From positions 1 through 14,962 of the forward strand of contig CAUAAZ010000045.1 in assembly GCA_958427145.1 (NCBI GenBank): 14,962 nucleotides of DNA, written 5' to 3'. The DNA comes from an uncultured Collinsella sp. (GTDB taxonomy: Bacteria > Actinomycetota > Coriobacteriia > Coriobacteriales > Coriobacteriaceae). Shown in pieces: positions 4,832-13,980 of this stretch. A program made the translations under genes and the position numbers. How positions within the stretch are numbered: position 1 is the stretch's first letter; the number at the start of each line of letters is the position of its first letter. The notes under the pieces were generated by a model, which worked only from the letters and a program-made list of their open reading frames with translations, did no database searches and had not been told where the DNA came from.

Positions 4832-6842
4832 CATGACGCTGTTTATCGCATCGCTTGCCGTCTCGTGCATCGGTGCGCTCGCCTCGGTTCTGCTGATCAA
4901 GGCCGATAACGCCGCCAAAACCGCCGGCTGCCTTATCGGCGCCGTCGCCGCGGTGCTTTCGTTTGTGGCCGGTATCCAGGCCGTGCTGGGCGATGTCACG
5001 TCGGTCGACACCATCGTGTTCTTCCCGTTTGCCCATTTCCAGCTGCTGCTCAATCAGCTGTCCGGCCTGTTCGTGGCGCTCATCTCGGTGCTCGCGTTTG
5101 CCGGTTCGATCTACGGTCTCAACTACTTTGATGAGTACCCGGGCAAAAAGGGCCGCGCCGGCTTCTTCTTTAACACCTTCGTGGCGTCCATGATGCTCGT
5201 CATCACCGCCGACAACGTGTTTTGGTTCCTGGTCGCCTTTGAGCTCATGTCGCTGACCTCGTACTTCCTGGTCGTGATCGAGGAGAACGAGAATTCCATC
5301 CACGGCGGTTGGCTCTACTTTGTGATCGCACACGTGGGCTTTGTGCTCATCATGGCGAGCTTCCTCACCATGACCAACTTCGCCGGTGGCTCGTTTGCCT
5401 TTGCGGATTTCCGCGCTACGCAGTTTAGCCCCGCGGTCGCATCCGTGTGCTTCGTGCTCGCCTTCTTTGGCTTTGGTGCCAAGGCCGGTATCATCCCGCT
5501 GCACGGCTGGCTGCCCAAGGCGCATCCCGAGGCGCCGTCCAACGTGTCGGCCCTCATGTCCGGCGGCATGATCAAGATCGGTATCTTCGGCATTCTCAAG
5601 GTTGGTCTCGACCTGCTCTCCGCCTCGGGCGTTCAGGTCTGGTGGGGCCTTATGGTCATGGTCTTCGGTGCGATCTCGTCGGTTCTCGGCGTGGCTTTCG
5701 CCCTGCAGGAGCATGACATCAAGCGCCTGCTGGCCTATCACTCCGTCGAGAACATCGGCATCATTCTGCTCGGCGTCGGCGCCTCCATGGCCGCCATGGC
5801 GCTCAACTCGGTCGGCATCGCCGTCCTGGCTCTGATGGCCGCCCTCTACCACACGTTTAACCACGCGATGTTTAAGGGCGAGCTGTTCTTGGGCGCCGGT
5901 GCGCTGCTGTACTCCACGGGTACGCGCAATATGGAGAAGATGGGCGGCCTGTTCCGTCGTATGCCGGCAACGGCCATCTGCTTCCTTGTTGGCGCGCTTG
6001 CCATCTCGGCCATCCCGCCCTTCAACGGCTTTGTGTCCGAGTGGTTTACCTACCAGTCGCTGTTTAACGCCGCCATGCAGGGCGACAAGGCCGTCATGAT
6101 CGTGGCCGTGTTCGCTGCCGTCGCGCTTGCCATTACCGGCGCGCTGGCTGTCACGTGCTTCGTCAAGGCCTATGGCGTCTCCTTTGCCTCCGCGCCCCGC
6201 TCCGAGGCCGCGGCCAATGCCAAGGAGGTTCCCGCCCCCATGGTGTTTGCGCAGGGCCTGCTCGCTGCCATCTGCGTCGTGTTGGGCATTGGCGCTCCCG
6301 TGATCGCTCCCGTGCTGGTCGATGTCGCCGCGTCCGTGCTGCATCCGTACGGTGGCGTGTTTGCCGCCGAGGGCATGGAGCTCATGAACCAGTACTCCGG
6401 CGCTGCCACCTCCACGCCCGCGATCGCCATTGCGCTCGTGGTGCTTGTCGGCCTTGCCTGCGGTTATCGCAAGCTCAAGACCGTCGGCAAGGTGCAGAAG
6501 TCCCAGCCGTGGGCATGCGGCTATGCTCCCAACGAGCATATGCCCGTCGTGGCCACGACCTTTGCCTCCGAGGTGTCCTGGTTTATGCAGCCGCTCTACA
6601 CGCTGCGTGACCGCTGCACGGCCGTCTGCTGGTCCATCGCGCACTTCTTCCAGAAGCTCACCGGTGTGGCCGAGGCTGTGGAGCCCGTACCCGACAAGGT
6701 TCTCGTCGATGCCCCGCATAAGGGTGTCGAGAAGCTCGCCGACCTCGCGACTAAGCTCGAGGGCGGCAACTACAGCATCTATATCTGCTACATCGTCGCG
6801 GCACTCGTGGTGTTCCTCGTGTTCGCCGTGCAAATGGGTTAA
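4824..6842 (+). CDS. hyfB: Hydrogenase-4 component B, NuoL/antiporter-like membrane subunit
   Basis: Polytopic inner-membrane protein of 672 aa, matching the E. coli HyfB length, of the NuoL/M/N-MrpA/D proton-antiporter family. Hydrophobic helices run through the whole protein, with a final one in the C-terminal 25 residues. Polar residues typical of the channel are visible: E140 in WFLVAFELMSLTSY, K220 in GFGAKAGIIPLHGWLPKAHP and K251 in SGGMIKIGIFG. It contacts the NuoH-like subunit HyfC and is shared by Hyc-type (as HycC) and Hyf-type enzymes. ATG 4824 follows AGAAGGGAG and overlaps hyfA. The next gene starts 12 nt after its stop. Confidence 0.93.
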   Translation: MDSMTLFIASLAVSCIGALASVLLIKADNAAKTAGCLIGAVAAVLSFVAGIQAVLGDVTSVDTIVFFPFAHFQLLLNQLSGLFVALISVLAFAGSIYGLNYFDEYPGKKGRAGFFFNTFVASMMLVITADNVFWFLVAFELMSLTSYFLVVIEENENSIHGGWLYFVIAHVGFVLIMASFLTMTNFAGGSFAFADFRATQFSPAVASVCFVLAFFGFGAKAGIIPLHGWLPKAHPEAPSNVSALMSGGMIKIGIFGILKVGLDLLSASGVQVWWGLMVMVFGAISSVLGVAFALQEHDIKRLLAYHSVENIGIILLGVGASMAAMALNSVGIAVLALMAALYHTFNHAMFKGELFLGAGALLYSTGTRNMEKMGGLFRRMPATAICFLVGALAISAIPPFNGFVSEWFTYQSLFNAAMQGDKAVMIVAVFAAVALAITGALAVTCFVKAYGVSFASAPRSEAAANAKEVPAPMVFAQGLLAAICVVLGIGAPVIAPVLVDVAASVLHPYGGVFAAEGMELMNQYSGAATSTPAIAIALVVLVGLACGYRKLKTVGKVQKSQPWACGYAPNEHMPVVATTFASEVSWFMQPLYTLRDRCTAVCWSIAHFFQKLTGVAEAVEPVPDKVLVDAPHKGVEKLADLATKLEGGNYSIYICYIVAALVVFLVFAVQMG

Positions 6843-6854
6843 GGAGGGGAGAGC

Positions 6855-7781
6855 ATGAACAACATCGTACTTGCCGTTCTGCAGGGCGTGGTCGTCATGG
6901 CCGTCGCACCGTTCTTCTCCGGTCTCGGCCGCGTGATCCGCGCCAAGATGCACAACCGTCGCGGCCCCAGCATCATGCAGGACTACCGCGACCTGGCCAA
7001 GCTCTTTGCGCGCCCCGAGTCCCAGAGCGAGGATGCGAGCTTTGCGCTGCGCATCATGCCGCCGCTGTTCTTCGCCGTCGCCTTTATGCTCGCGATGGGT
7101 CTGCCGCTCTTTACGGCACAAAGCCCCATCCCGGTCTTTGGTGACGCCATCACCATCATGTACAGCCTGGCGCTCGCCCGCTTCTTCTTCGCCCTCTGCG
7201 GTGTGGATTCGTCCAACGCCTACGCCGGTATCGGCGGCGTCCGCGAGCTGCTCATGAGCGTGCTCATCGAGCCGTCCATGCTGCTAGCGCTGTTTGCCGC
7301 CGCCCTGGTGTGCGGTTCCACCGACATCGCCACCATGGGTCAGCACATCATGACGGGCGCCATCGACGCGCCGGTCGCTGTGATCCTCGCCGGCATCGCC
7401 TTTGCGATCGCCTGCTACATGGAACTCGGCAAGCTGCCGTTTGATCAGGCCGAGGCCGAGCAAGAGCTTCAGGAAGGTCCGCTCGCCGAGCTTTCGGGTC
7501 CGTCGCTCGCCATGGCCAAGCTTGCCATGTCCATGAAACAGGTCCTGGTTGTCGCTTGGTTCTGCGCGATCTTCGTCCCCTGGGGCGAGCCCGCGACCGT
7601 AGGCGCAGCCGCTGTTCTGGGCGCAGTCATCTTCCTGGTGAAGTGCCTGGTCGACTTTGTCGTATGCGGCGTTATCGAGAACTCCTGCTCGCGCTCGCGT
7701 TTTAAGGTGCTCGGTAATCAGACTTGGGCCGTCGTTGGCATCGCCGTGCTGGCGTTTGTCTTCGTGGTCGTCGGTGTGTAG
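6855..7781 (+). CDS. hyfC: Hydrogenase-4 component C, NuoH-like membrane anchor
   Basis: NuoH/HycD-family membrane subunit, 308 aa, that docks the catalytic peripheral arm to the membrane. The N-terminal PFFSGLGRVIRAKMHNRRGPS block and the loop around residues 189-212 (MELGKLPFDQAEAEQELQEG, rich in Glu at 200, 202, 204, 207) are the family's most conserved parts, the latter corresponding to the acidic loop of NuoH near the quinone/E-channel. Several strongly hydrophobic helices lie between. AAGGAGGGG spaced 5 nt from ATG 6855 supports the start. It lies between hyfB and hyfD with gaps of 12 and 15 nt. Confidence 0.93.
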   Translation: MNNIVLAVLQGVVVMAVAPFFSGLGRVIRAKMHNRRGPSIMQDYRDLAKLFARPESQSEDASFALRIMPPLFFAVAFMLAMGLPLFTAQSPIPVFGDAITIMYSLALARFFFALCGVDSSNAYAGIGGVRELLMSVLIEPSMLLALFAAALVCGSTDIATMGQHIMTGAIDAPVAVILAGIAFAIACYMELGKLPFDQAEAEQELQEGPLAELSGPSLAMAKLAMSMKQVLVVAWFCAIFVPWGEPATVGAAAVLGAVIFLVKCLVDFVVCGVIENSCSRSRFKVLGNQTWAVVGIAVLAFVFVVVGV

Positions 7782-7796
7782 GAGAAGGGAGAAACA

Positions 7797-9254
7797 ATGT
7801 CATTTGCAGTCAGTCTGTCCCTTCTCGGCTTGGTCGCTATCGCGGCCCCGATGGTGGCCTCGGTGCTCGTCGCCCTGTTCCCCCGTCCGTACGCCAAGTG
7901 GTTCAGCGTTTTGGGTGCCGCCGTCTCGACGGTCTGCACCATCGCCCTCGCCGCGAATTTCGCTGGCGCCGGCATGCCCGACACGCAGGTCCCCCTGATC
8001 TCGTTTGGGCAGACCCTCGTCATGGGATTCACCTTCGATCGCATGAGCACGCTGCTCGCGCCCGCCTTTGTGGGTATCGGCTTGCTTGTCGTGATTTATT
8101 CGATTCCCTATATGAGCGAGAATAACCGTGAGCATCCCGACGCACCGCGTCGTCGCTTCTACGCGTATCTCGCGACCTTCATCGGCGCCATGGCCGGCCT
8201 TGTGTACAGCTCGACCCTTTTGGGCCAGCTCGTGTTCTTTGAGATCACGGGTGCGTGCTCTTGGGGCCTCATTAGCTACTACATGACGCCTACGGCCAAG
8301 AAGGCCGGCATGAAGGCCCTTATCATCACGCATATCGGTGCGCTCGGCCTGTATCTGGGCGCCGCCATCGTGTTTGCCCACACTGGCACCTTCGCCATCA
8401 CCGCGATTGCCGGCCTCGACGCCAAGCTCAAGGCTATCGTCCTTTTGCTCGTGCTGTTTGCGGCCTGGGCCAAGTCCGCACAGGTTCCCATGTACATGTG
8501 GCTGCCTTCGGCCATGGAGGCGCCGACGCCTGTTTTGGCCTACCTGCATGGCGCCTCGATGGTTAAGGTCGGCGTGTGCGTGTTCGCGCGTGCACTTGTC
8601 TCTGCCGGTGAGGTCCCCGAGATCGTGGGCTGGGTCGCCATTATCGACGCCATGGTCACCATGCTCTTTGGTTTCCTTATGTACCTGCCGCAAAAGGACA
8701 TGAAGCGCCTGCTGGCCTTCTCCACGATCGCCCAGCTCTCCTATGTGTTCTTTGGTCTGGGCCTTTCGGTCTTTGGCAGCCAGCTGGCCTTTGACGGTGC
8801 CGTGTGCCACATCTTTAACCACGCCTTCGCTAAGACCCTGTTCTTCCTGATCGCCGGTTCGTTCTCCTTTACGCTCGGCACGCGTATGCTGCCCAAGCTT
8901 CGCGGCATCGTAAAGAAGTACCCGATCTCGGGCGTGGGCTTTGGTGTCGCCGCGCTCGCCATTGCCGGCGTGCCGCCCATGAACACGTTCTTCTCGAAGT
9001 TCCAGATCATCGCCGGCGGCTTTTCTGTGGGTGCCGGCAACGTTGCGATCCTGGTGCTCGTGTGCATCATGGTTGCCGAGACCGTCGCCACCTTTGCCTG
9101 GTTCCTCAAGTGGATGGGCTATTGCCTGCCCGGCGAGCCGAGCGAAGAGGTCGCTGCGGGAGCCCCGCTTCCCCGCGCGATGGCGTTTGTGTTCATCGTG
9201 CTCATCATCATGGTCATCGTCAGCGGCCCGCTTTCGGCCAGCTGGATCGGTTAG
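7797..9254 (+). CDS. hyfD: Hydrogenase-4 component D, antiporter-like membrane subunit
   Basis: Second NuoL/M/N-family membrane protein, 485 aa (E. coli HyfD is about 479). The conserved charged residues are E149 in LVFFEITGACSWG, K226 in AWAKSAQVPMYMWLP and K257 in GASMVKVGVCVFA; the block EAPTPVLAYLHGASMVK is the classical antiporter-family signature. HyfD, E and F have no counterparts in the smaller Hyc complex of E. coli, so its presence marks a Hyf-type enzyme with an extended membrane arm. GGAGAAGGGAG precedes ATG 7797. Confidence 0.92.
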   Translation: MSFAVSLSLLGLVAIAAPMVASVLVALFPRPYAKWFSVLGAAVSTVCTIALAANFAGAGMPDTQVPLISFGQTLVMGFTFDRMSTLLAPAFVGIGLLVVIYSIPYMSENNREHPDAPRRRFYAYLATFIGAMAGLVYSSTLLGQLVFFEITGACSWGLISYYMTPTAKKAGMKALIITHIGALGLYLGAAIVFAHTGTFAITAIAGLDAKLKAIVLLLVLFAAWAKSAQVPMYMWLPSAMEAPTPVLAYLHGASMVKVGVCVFARALVSAGEVPEIVGWVAIIDAMVTMLFGFLMYLPQKDMKRLLAFSTIAQLSYVFFGLGLSVFGSQLAFDGAVCHIFNHAFAKTLFFLIAGSFSFTLGTRMLPKLRGIVKKYPISGVGFGVAALAIAGVPPMNTFFSKFQIIAGGFSVGAGNVAILVLVCIMVAETVATFAWFLKWMGYCLPGEPSEEVAAGAPLPRAMAFVFIVLIIMVIVSGPLSASWIG

Positions 9255-9267
9255 GAGGTAGAACGAC

Positions 9268-9921
9268 ATGGGTTATTCGATCGTCAACATCCTTGGCGGC
9301 CTTCTGATCGTCACGTCCACCATGGTGGTCGTCTCCAAGAACATCAAACATGCCATCAACTGGTATGCGGTGCAGTCGCTGGTGCTCGTGGGGCTGCTCG
9401 CTACGCTCGGTGCCACCACCGGTGCGCAGGAGCTGCTTATGTGGGCCGGATCTGCCTTTATCACCAAGGTCGTCCTGGTCCCCTATATCCTCAACCGCGC
9501 ATACAAGAAGATGGGCGAGCCGAGCGACGCATCGCTCAAGGCCGGCCTTAAGCCCGCGTGGGCCATTTGCATCATCGCCGTGGAGGTCGCGATCTGCTTT
9601 GCCGTCGTGACGCAGATCAGCCTGCCCACGGCCGAGGTCGCAACGCCTGCGCTCGCTATTAGCTTCGCTCACTTCTTTGTGGGCCTCACTTGCATCATTT
9701 CGCAGCGCAACATCATGAAGCAGATCTTTGGATATTGCCTTATGGAAAACGGCAGCCATGTGACGCTCGCGCTTTTGGCCCCCACCGCTCCCGAGATCAT
9801 CGAGATCGGTATCGCCACCGACGCCATCTTTGCCGTCATCATCATGTCCATCGTCGTGCGTCGCATTTGGGACGACTCCCACTCGCTCGATGCGCGCGAC
9901 CTGTCCGAGCTGAGGGGGTAG
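9268..9921 (+). CDS. hyfE: Hydrogenase-4 component E, NuoK-related membrane subunit
   Basis: Membrane subunit of 217 aa (E. coli HyfE 216). The C-terminal part carries the NuoK-like signature: RNIMKQIFGYCLMENGSHV followed by a hydrophobic helix and a Glu/Asp-bearing segment ending in VVRRIWDD. The N-terminal half adds extra helices not found in NuoK. It probably sits between HyfC and the antiporter-like subunits, where it would supply a glutamate pathway. The RBS TTAGGAGG just before ATG 9268 is strong and begins in the last codons of hyfD. Its stop is 3 nt from hyfF. Confidence 0.9.
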   Translation: MGYSIVNILGGLLIVTSTMVVVSKNIKHAINWYAVQSLVLVGLLATLGATTGAQELLMWAGSAFITKVVLVPYILNRAYKKMGEPSDASLKAGLKPAWAICIIAVEVAICFAVVTQISLPTAEVATPALAISFAHFFVGLTCIISQRNIMKQIFGYCLMENGSHVTLALLAPTAPEIIEIGIATDAIFAVIIMSIVVRRIWDDSHSLDARDLSELRG

Positions 9922-9924
9922 TCC

Positions 9925-11484
9925 ATGGAAACGTTGATTCTCGCCCTGCTCGCGACTCCTTTGGTGTTCTCGCTGGTCATGGCGTTTTTGCCCAAGAACA
10001 CGTCCTATAACGTGTTTGCCGGTCTCAACCTGGTCTCCGTCGCAGCCGTCCTGGTGCTGTCGATTATGACGGCCGGTGACGTCCTTATGAGCGGCGAAAC
10101 CGCGAGCGCTCTTGGCCTGTGGTTCCACCTCGATTCGCTGGGGGCCATCTTTGTGCTGCTCATCGGCTTTATCGGTTTTCTTACCGGGCTGTTCTCGCTG
10201 CCCTATGTAAAGGCCGATATCGAGGAGGGCTCCATGCCCGCCGAGCGCGCCAAGCAGTATTTTGCACTGTTTAGTCTGTTCGTGTTTACCATGCTGCTCG
10301 CGTGCCTGTCCAACAACATGATCCTCACGTGGGCCGCCGTGGAAGCAACCACGCTTTCCACCGTGTTCCTGGTGGGTATCTACAAGAACAAGACGGCCCT
10401 CGAGGCTTCTTGGAAGTATGCGATGGTCTGCACCGCCGGCGTGGCCTTCGGCCTGTTCGGTACGCTGCTGATCTACGCCAACGCCGCCGACGTGATTCCC
10501 AACGCCCACGAGGCCGCATTCCTGTCGTGCGTGCTGCCGTATGCCGACCAGTTCGACCCGACGCTCATGCGCCTCGCCTTTGCGTTTATCGTGATCGGCT
10601 TTGGCACCAAGGCCGGCCTGTTCCCCATGCACACTTGGCTGCCCGATGCCCACTCCCAGGCCCCGAGCCCTGTCTCGGCCCTGCTCTCGGGCGTGCTGCT
10701 TAAGTGCGCCATGCTTGTGATCATGCGCTTCTACGGCTTTACTATCCAGGCCGTGGGCGCCGAGTATCCGCAGCTTTTGCTGTTGATCGTCGGCACGCTG
10801 TCCATTTTGGTGGCGGCACTTTCTATGTTCCGCCAGGACGACCTCAAGCGCCGCTTTGCGTATTCGTCTGTGGAGAACGTGGGCGTTATCGCCCTGTGCC
10901 TGGGTATCGGCGGCCCGCTGGGTATCGCCGCGGCCCTGCTGCACTGCGTGTTCCACGGCTTTACCAAGACGCTTGCCTTCTGCGTGTCCGGCAACATCCA
11001 GCACGCCTTTGGCACGCGTAGCCTGGCCAAGATCCAGGGCGTCGTCGAGGTTGCCCCCGTAACCGCCGCGCTCGCTATCCTGGCGCTGCTCGGTCTTGGT
11101 GCCTTCCCGCCCTTTGGCATGTTTATCTCCGAGTTCCTGACTTTTGTCGCCGGTGTTACCGCCGGTCCCATGTGGCTGGTCGTCGTGGTCGCCCTCGGTC
11201 TCACCGTGGCCATCTCCGCGCTCACCCGCATCGCACTCAAGTCGGTATTCGGTCATGCGCCCCAGGGCATGGGCAAGCATGAGGCCCCGGCGCTCATGCT
11301 TATCCCCGAAATCATCCTGGCTGTCATGATCTTGTGGTTTGGCATCGCCACCCCGCTGCCTCTCGTGCACGGTGTGGAGACCGCGACCGGCATCGTGCTC
11401 GAGCAGAGCACCGAGGAACTTCACGCGACGCCGATGTACCGCGCTGTGTTCGGTACCGAGACCGCTCAGAGCGAGGTGGAGTAA
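9925..11484 (+). CDS. hyfF: Hydrogenase-4 component F, antiporter-like membrane subunit
   Basis: Third NuoL/M/N-family membrane protein, 519 aa (E. coli HyfF about 526). E140 in WAAVEATTLSTVFLVG, K229 in GFGTKAGLFPMHTWLPDAH and K260 in SGVLLKCAMLVIMRF mark the ion-channel positions, and QAPSPVSALLSG is the family signature. It would be another pumping module of the membrane arm. It starts 3 nt after hyfE and ends 3 nt before hyfG, so all three are likely co-translated. The RBS (GAGGGGG) lies within the end of hyfE and is weaker than its neighbours'. Confidence 0.92.
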   Translation: METLILALLATPLVFSLVMAFLPKNTSYNVFAGLNLVSVAAVLVLSIMTAGDVLMSGETASALGLWFHLDSLGAIFVLLIGFIGFLTGLFSLPYVKADIEEGSMPAERAKQYFALFSLFVFTMLLACLSNNMILTWAAVEATTLSTVFLVGIYKNKTALEASWKYAMVCTAGVAFGLFGTLLIYANAADVIPNAHEAAFLSCVLPYADQFDPTLMRLAFAFIVIGFGTKAGLFPMHTWLPDAHSQAPSPVSALLSGVLLKCAMLVIMRFYGFTIQAVGAEYPQLLLLIVGTLSILVAALSMFRQDDLKRRFAYSSVENVGVIALCLGIGGPLGIAAALLHCVFHGFTKTLAFCVSGNIQHAFGTRSLAKIQGVVEVAPVTAALAILALLGLGAFPPFGMFISEFLTFVAGVTAGPMWLVVVVALGLTVAISALTRIALKSVFGHAPQGMGKHEAPALMLIPEIILAVMILWFGIATPLPLVHGVETATGIVLEQSTEELHATPMYRAVFGTETAQSEVE

Positions 11485-11487
11485 CGA

Positions 11488-13260
11488 ATGATTGAAACTG
11501 AGAACAAGGTGTATGCCCGTCGCTGCGAGAGCCATGTCGAGGCCCTGCGCCGCGCCGTTCCGGGCTGCATCGAGAAGGTCGAATGGCAGTGCGAGGACCA
11601 GCTGACGATCACCGTCAAGCTGGACCGTCTGCCCGAGGCCGTCCACTACCTGTATTACGAGCGCTACGGCTGGATTCCTGTGATTGTCGGCAACGACGAG
11701 CGCAGCCTGTGCGGCCGTTACGCCGTGTACTACGTCATCTCCATGGAGGGGGAGGACCCCGGCTGGGTTACCGTGCGTGCCGAGGTCGACCCCGCCAAGA
11801 TGACGTTCCCGTCCGTGACGCCGTTCGTCCCCGCCTGCGTGTGGGGCGAGCGCGAGCTGCGCGATATGTTTGGCCTGATTCCCGAGGGTCTGCCCGACCG
11901 CCGTCGCCTGGTGCTTCCCGACGATTGGCCCAGCGGGCTGTACCCGTTGCGCAAGGATTCGATGGATTACCGTTTCCGCCCCGCTCCCGCGAGCGACATG
12001 GAAAACTACGAGTTCTTGGCCGATACCAAGGGCAAGGAGACCACGCTTGTCCCCATGGGCCCGTTGCACATTACCTCCGACGAGCCCGGCCACTTCCGCC
12101 TGTTCGTTGAGGGCGAGACGATCGTCGACGCCGACTACCGTCTGTTCTACGTGCACCGCGGTATGGAGAAGGTCGCCGAGACGCGCCTGAACTATGACGC
12201 CGTGACGTTCCTCGCCGACCGCATCTGTGGCATCTGCGGCTGCGCCCACTCGGTGGCCTACGCTGAGGCCGTCGAGCGCGCCCAGGGCATTCATGTCCCG
12301 CTGCGCGCCCAGTACATCCGCGCCATCATGCTCGAGGTCGAGCGTCTGCACTCGCACCTGCTCAATATTGGCCTCGCATCGCACTACACGGGCTTCGACT
12401 CCGGCTTCCAGCAGTTCTTCCGCGTCCGCGAGAAGTCCATGGACCTGGCCGAGAAGCTCTCCGGTCACCGCAAGACCTACGGTCTCAACGTGATCGGCGG
12501 CGTGCGTCGCGACATTTTGGCCGAGCAGAAGCTCTCCACGCTCACGACCATCCACCAGCTGCGCTCCGAGGTTCAGGAGCTCGTCGACGTCTTGCTCTCC
12601 ACGCCCAACTTTATTGAGCGTACGAGCGGTATCGGCATTCTGGACCGCAAGATCGCACGCGACTTCTCGCCGGTCGGCCCGCTCATGCGTGGCTCGGGCT
12701 ATGCCCGCGACGTGCGCTTCGACCATCCCTTCGACGGCTACGCCGATCCGGATGTTCAGAAGATGCATGCTGCCACGGCAGACACCTGCGATGCCTTCGG
12801 CCGCACCGCCGTCCGCATCCAGGAGGTCTACGATTCGATCGACATGATCGAGACCATGCTCGAGAACTGCCCATCGGGCCCCATCCTCACCACGGATTGG
12901 GAGTACACCCCGCACAAGTACGCCATCGGCGCCACCGAGGCGCCGCGCGGCGAGGACGTGCACTGGGCCATGCTCGGCAATAACCAGAAGTGCTACCGCT
13001 GGCGCGCCAAGGCCGCCACGTACAGCAACTGGCCGGTCCTGCGCTACATGTTCCGCGGCAACACCGTGGGCGACGCGGCGCTGATCGTCGGCTCGCTCGA
13101 CCCGTGCTACTCCTGCACCGACCGCGTGACGGTGACCGATGTCGCCGCCAAGCGCGACCACGTGCTTGACAAGGAGCAGTTCGAGAACGTCTGGCGCGAC
13201 AAGTCGCCGCTTGCGGGCGAGGGCACCATGGCCGCTCCGCTCGATGAGGAGGCGCTCTAA
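11488..13260 (+). CDS. hyfG: Hydrogenase-4 component G, [NiFe] large subunit fused to NuoC domain
   Basis: Catalytic subunit, 590 aa, where protons are reduced to H2. The N-terminal 170 or so residues are a NuoC-like domain (VWGERELRDMFGLIPEGLPD), and the rest is a NuoD-like [NiFe] large subunit. Nickel-ligand motifs are intact: L1 is RICGICGCAHS with C247 and C250, L2 is DPCYSCTDR with C540 and C543. In E. coli HycE the HycI protease cuts after the arginine of the matching DPCISCTER; here that is R546, so a 44-residue tail should be removed on maturation. No maturation protease is encoded in the window. L1/L2 form and fusion place it in group 4a. Confidence 0.95.
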   Translation: MIETENKVYARRCESHVEALRRAVPGCIEKVEWQCEDQLTITVKLDRLPEAVHYLYYERYGWIPVIVGNDERSLCGRYAVYYVISMEGEDPGWVTVRAEVDPAKMTFPSVTPFVPACVWGERELRDMFGLIPEGLPDRRRLVLPDDWPSGLYPLRKDSMDYRFRPAPASDMENYEFLADTKGKETTLVPMGPLHITSDEPGHFRLFVEGETIVDADYRLFYVHRGMEKVAETRLNYDAVTFLADRICGICGCAHSVAYAEAVERAQGIHVPLRAQYIRAIMLEVERLHSHLLNIGLASHYTGFDSGFQQFFRVREKSMDLAEKLSGHRKTYGLNVIGGVRRDILAEQKLSTLTTIHQLRSEVQELVDVLLSTPNFIERTSGIGILDRKIARDFSPVGPLMRGSGYARDVRFDHPFDGYADPDVQKMHAATADTCDAFGRTAVRIQEVYDSIDMIETMLENCPSGPILTTDWEYTPHKYAIGATEAPRGEDVHWAMLGNNQKCYRWRAKAATYSNWPVLRYMFRGNTVGDAALIVGSLDPCYSCTDRVTVTDVAAKRDHVLDKEQFENVWRDKSPLAGEGTMAAPLDEEAL

Positions 13261-13261
13261 T

Positions 13262-13978
13262 ATGCTGAAGCTTTGGAAGGTTAACGCCAAGGCCGGCGAC
13301 GCGACGGTCAAGTACCCGTTTGCGCCGTTCCCCACCAACAAGGACATGCGCGGCAAGCCCGAGCACAATGCCGAGCTCTGCATCGCCTGCGGTGCCTGCG
13401 GCGTGGCGTGCCCGGCCGATGCCATTCGCATGGACACCGACCTTGCGGCCGATACCATCACCTGGTCGATCGACTACGGTCGCTGCATCTTTTGCGGCCG
13501 TTGCGAGGAAGCCTGCCCCATGGAGGCCATCAAGCTCACCGAGGAGTTTGAGCTCGCCGTCATGAGCAAGGACGACCTCACCAGCAAGAGCGTCTACACG
13601 CTCGAGCACTGCTCGCGCTGCGGCAAGCCGTTCGCCCCGCACAAGGAGATCGACTACGCTAAGCGCCTGCTGCAAAAGGCCGGCGGCATGGAGGCCGAGC
13701 AGGCCGCCCGTACCGTCGGTATGTGCCAGGAGTGCAAGCGCGAGCTCGACGCCCTGCGCGCCGCCTCGGCCGTAAAGACCGGCAACGCGCACGGCATGGC
13801 CGCCAACGAGACGCTTGCGTCCGGTGAGCCCCAGGGCCCCGGCATGGAGTATCTGGGCGGCCACGGCGTGAACCCGGAGTATATCGACCGCGAGCTCAAC
13901 CCCGATGCGCCCGAGATTCCCGCCGGTCCGGCGCCGGTCGAGGGCATCATCATGGATTTTGAAACGAAGGAGGAGTAA
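13262..13978 (+). CDS. hyfH: Hydrogenase-4 component H, two-cluster ferredoxin (NuoI-like) subunit
   Basis: Electron-transfer subunit of 238 aa feeding HyfI. It has two ferredoxin motifs, CIACGACGVACP (C40-C50) and CIFCGRCEEACP (C75-C85), then two CxxC pairs (C117/C120 and C155/C158) as in E. coli HycF. E. coli HyfH/HycF end about 20 residues after that point (about 180 aa). Here a further tail of nearly 60 residues follows, rich in Gly, Pro and Glu, with no cysteines. The frame is open upstream to 13139 inside hyfG, but ATG 13262 has AGGAGG (13247-13252) 9 nt before it and gives the family N-terminus MLKLWKVNAKAGDATVKYPF. It starts 1 nt after the hyfG stop. Confidence 0.92.
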   Translation: MLKLWKVNAKAGDATVKYPFAPFPTNKDMRGKPEHNAELCIACGACGVACPADAIRMDTDLAADTITWSIDYGRCIFCGRCEEACPMEAIKLTEEFELAVMSKDDLTSKSVYTLEHCSRCGKPFAPHKEIDYAKRLLQKAGGMEAEQAARTVGMCQECKRELDALRAASAVKTGNAHGMAANETLASGEPQGPGMEYLGGHGVNPEYIDRELNPDAPEIPAGPAPVEGIIMDFETKEE

Positions 13979-13980
13979 CC

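Noticed and set aside
9220..13461. A 1413-codon open frame on the minus strand opposite hyfE-hyfH (also 782 codons at 4773-7121 and 489 at 7800-9269)
   Set aside because: The translations are low-complexity His/Gly/Asp/Arg/Gln-rich sequence without domains, and the sense strand carries complete, conserved hyf genes. Strong third-position G/C bias removes stop codons on the antisense strand.
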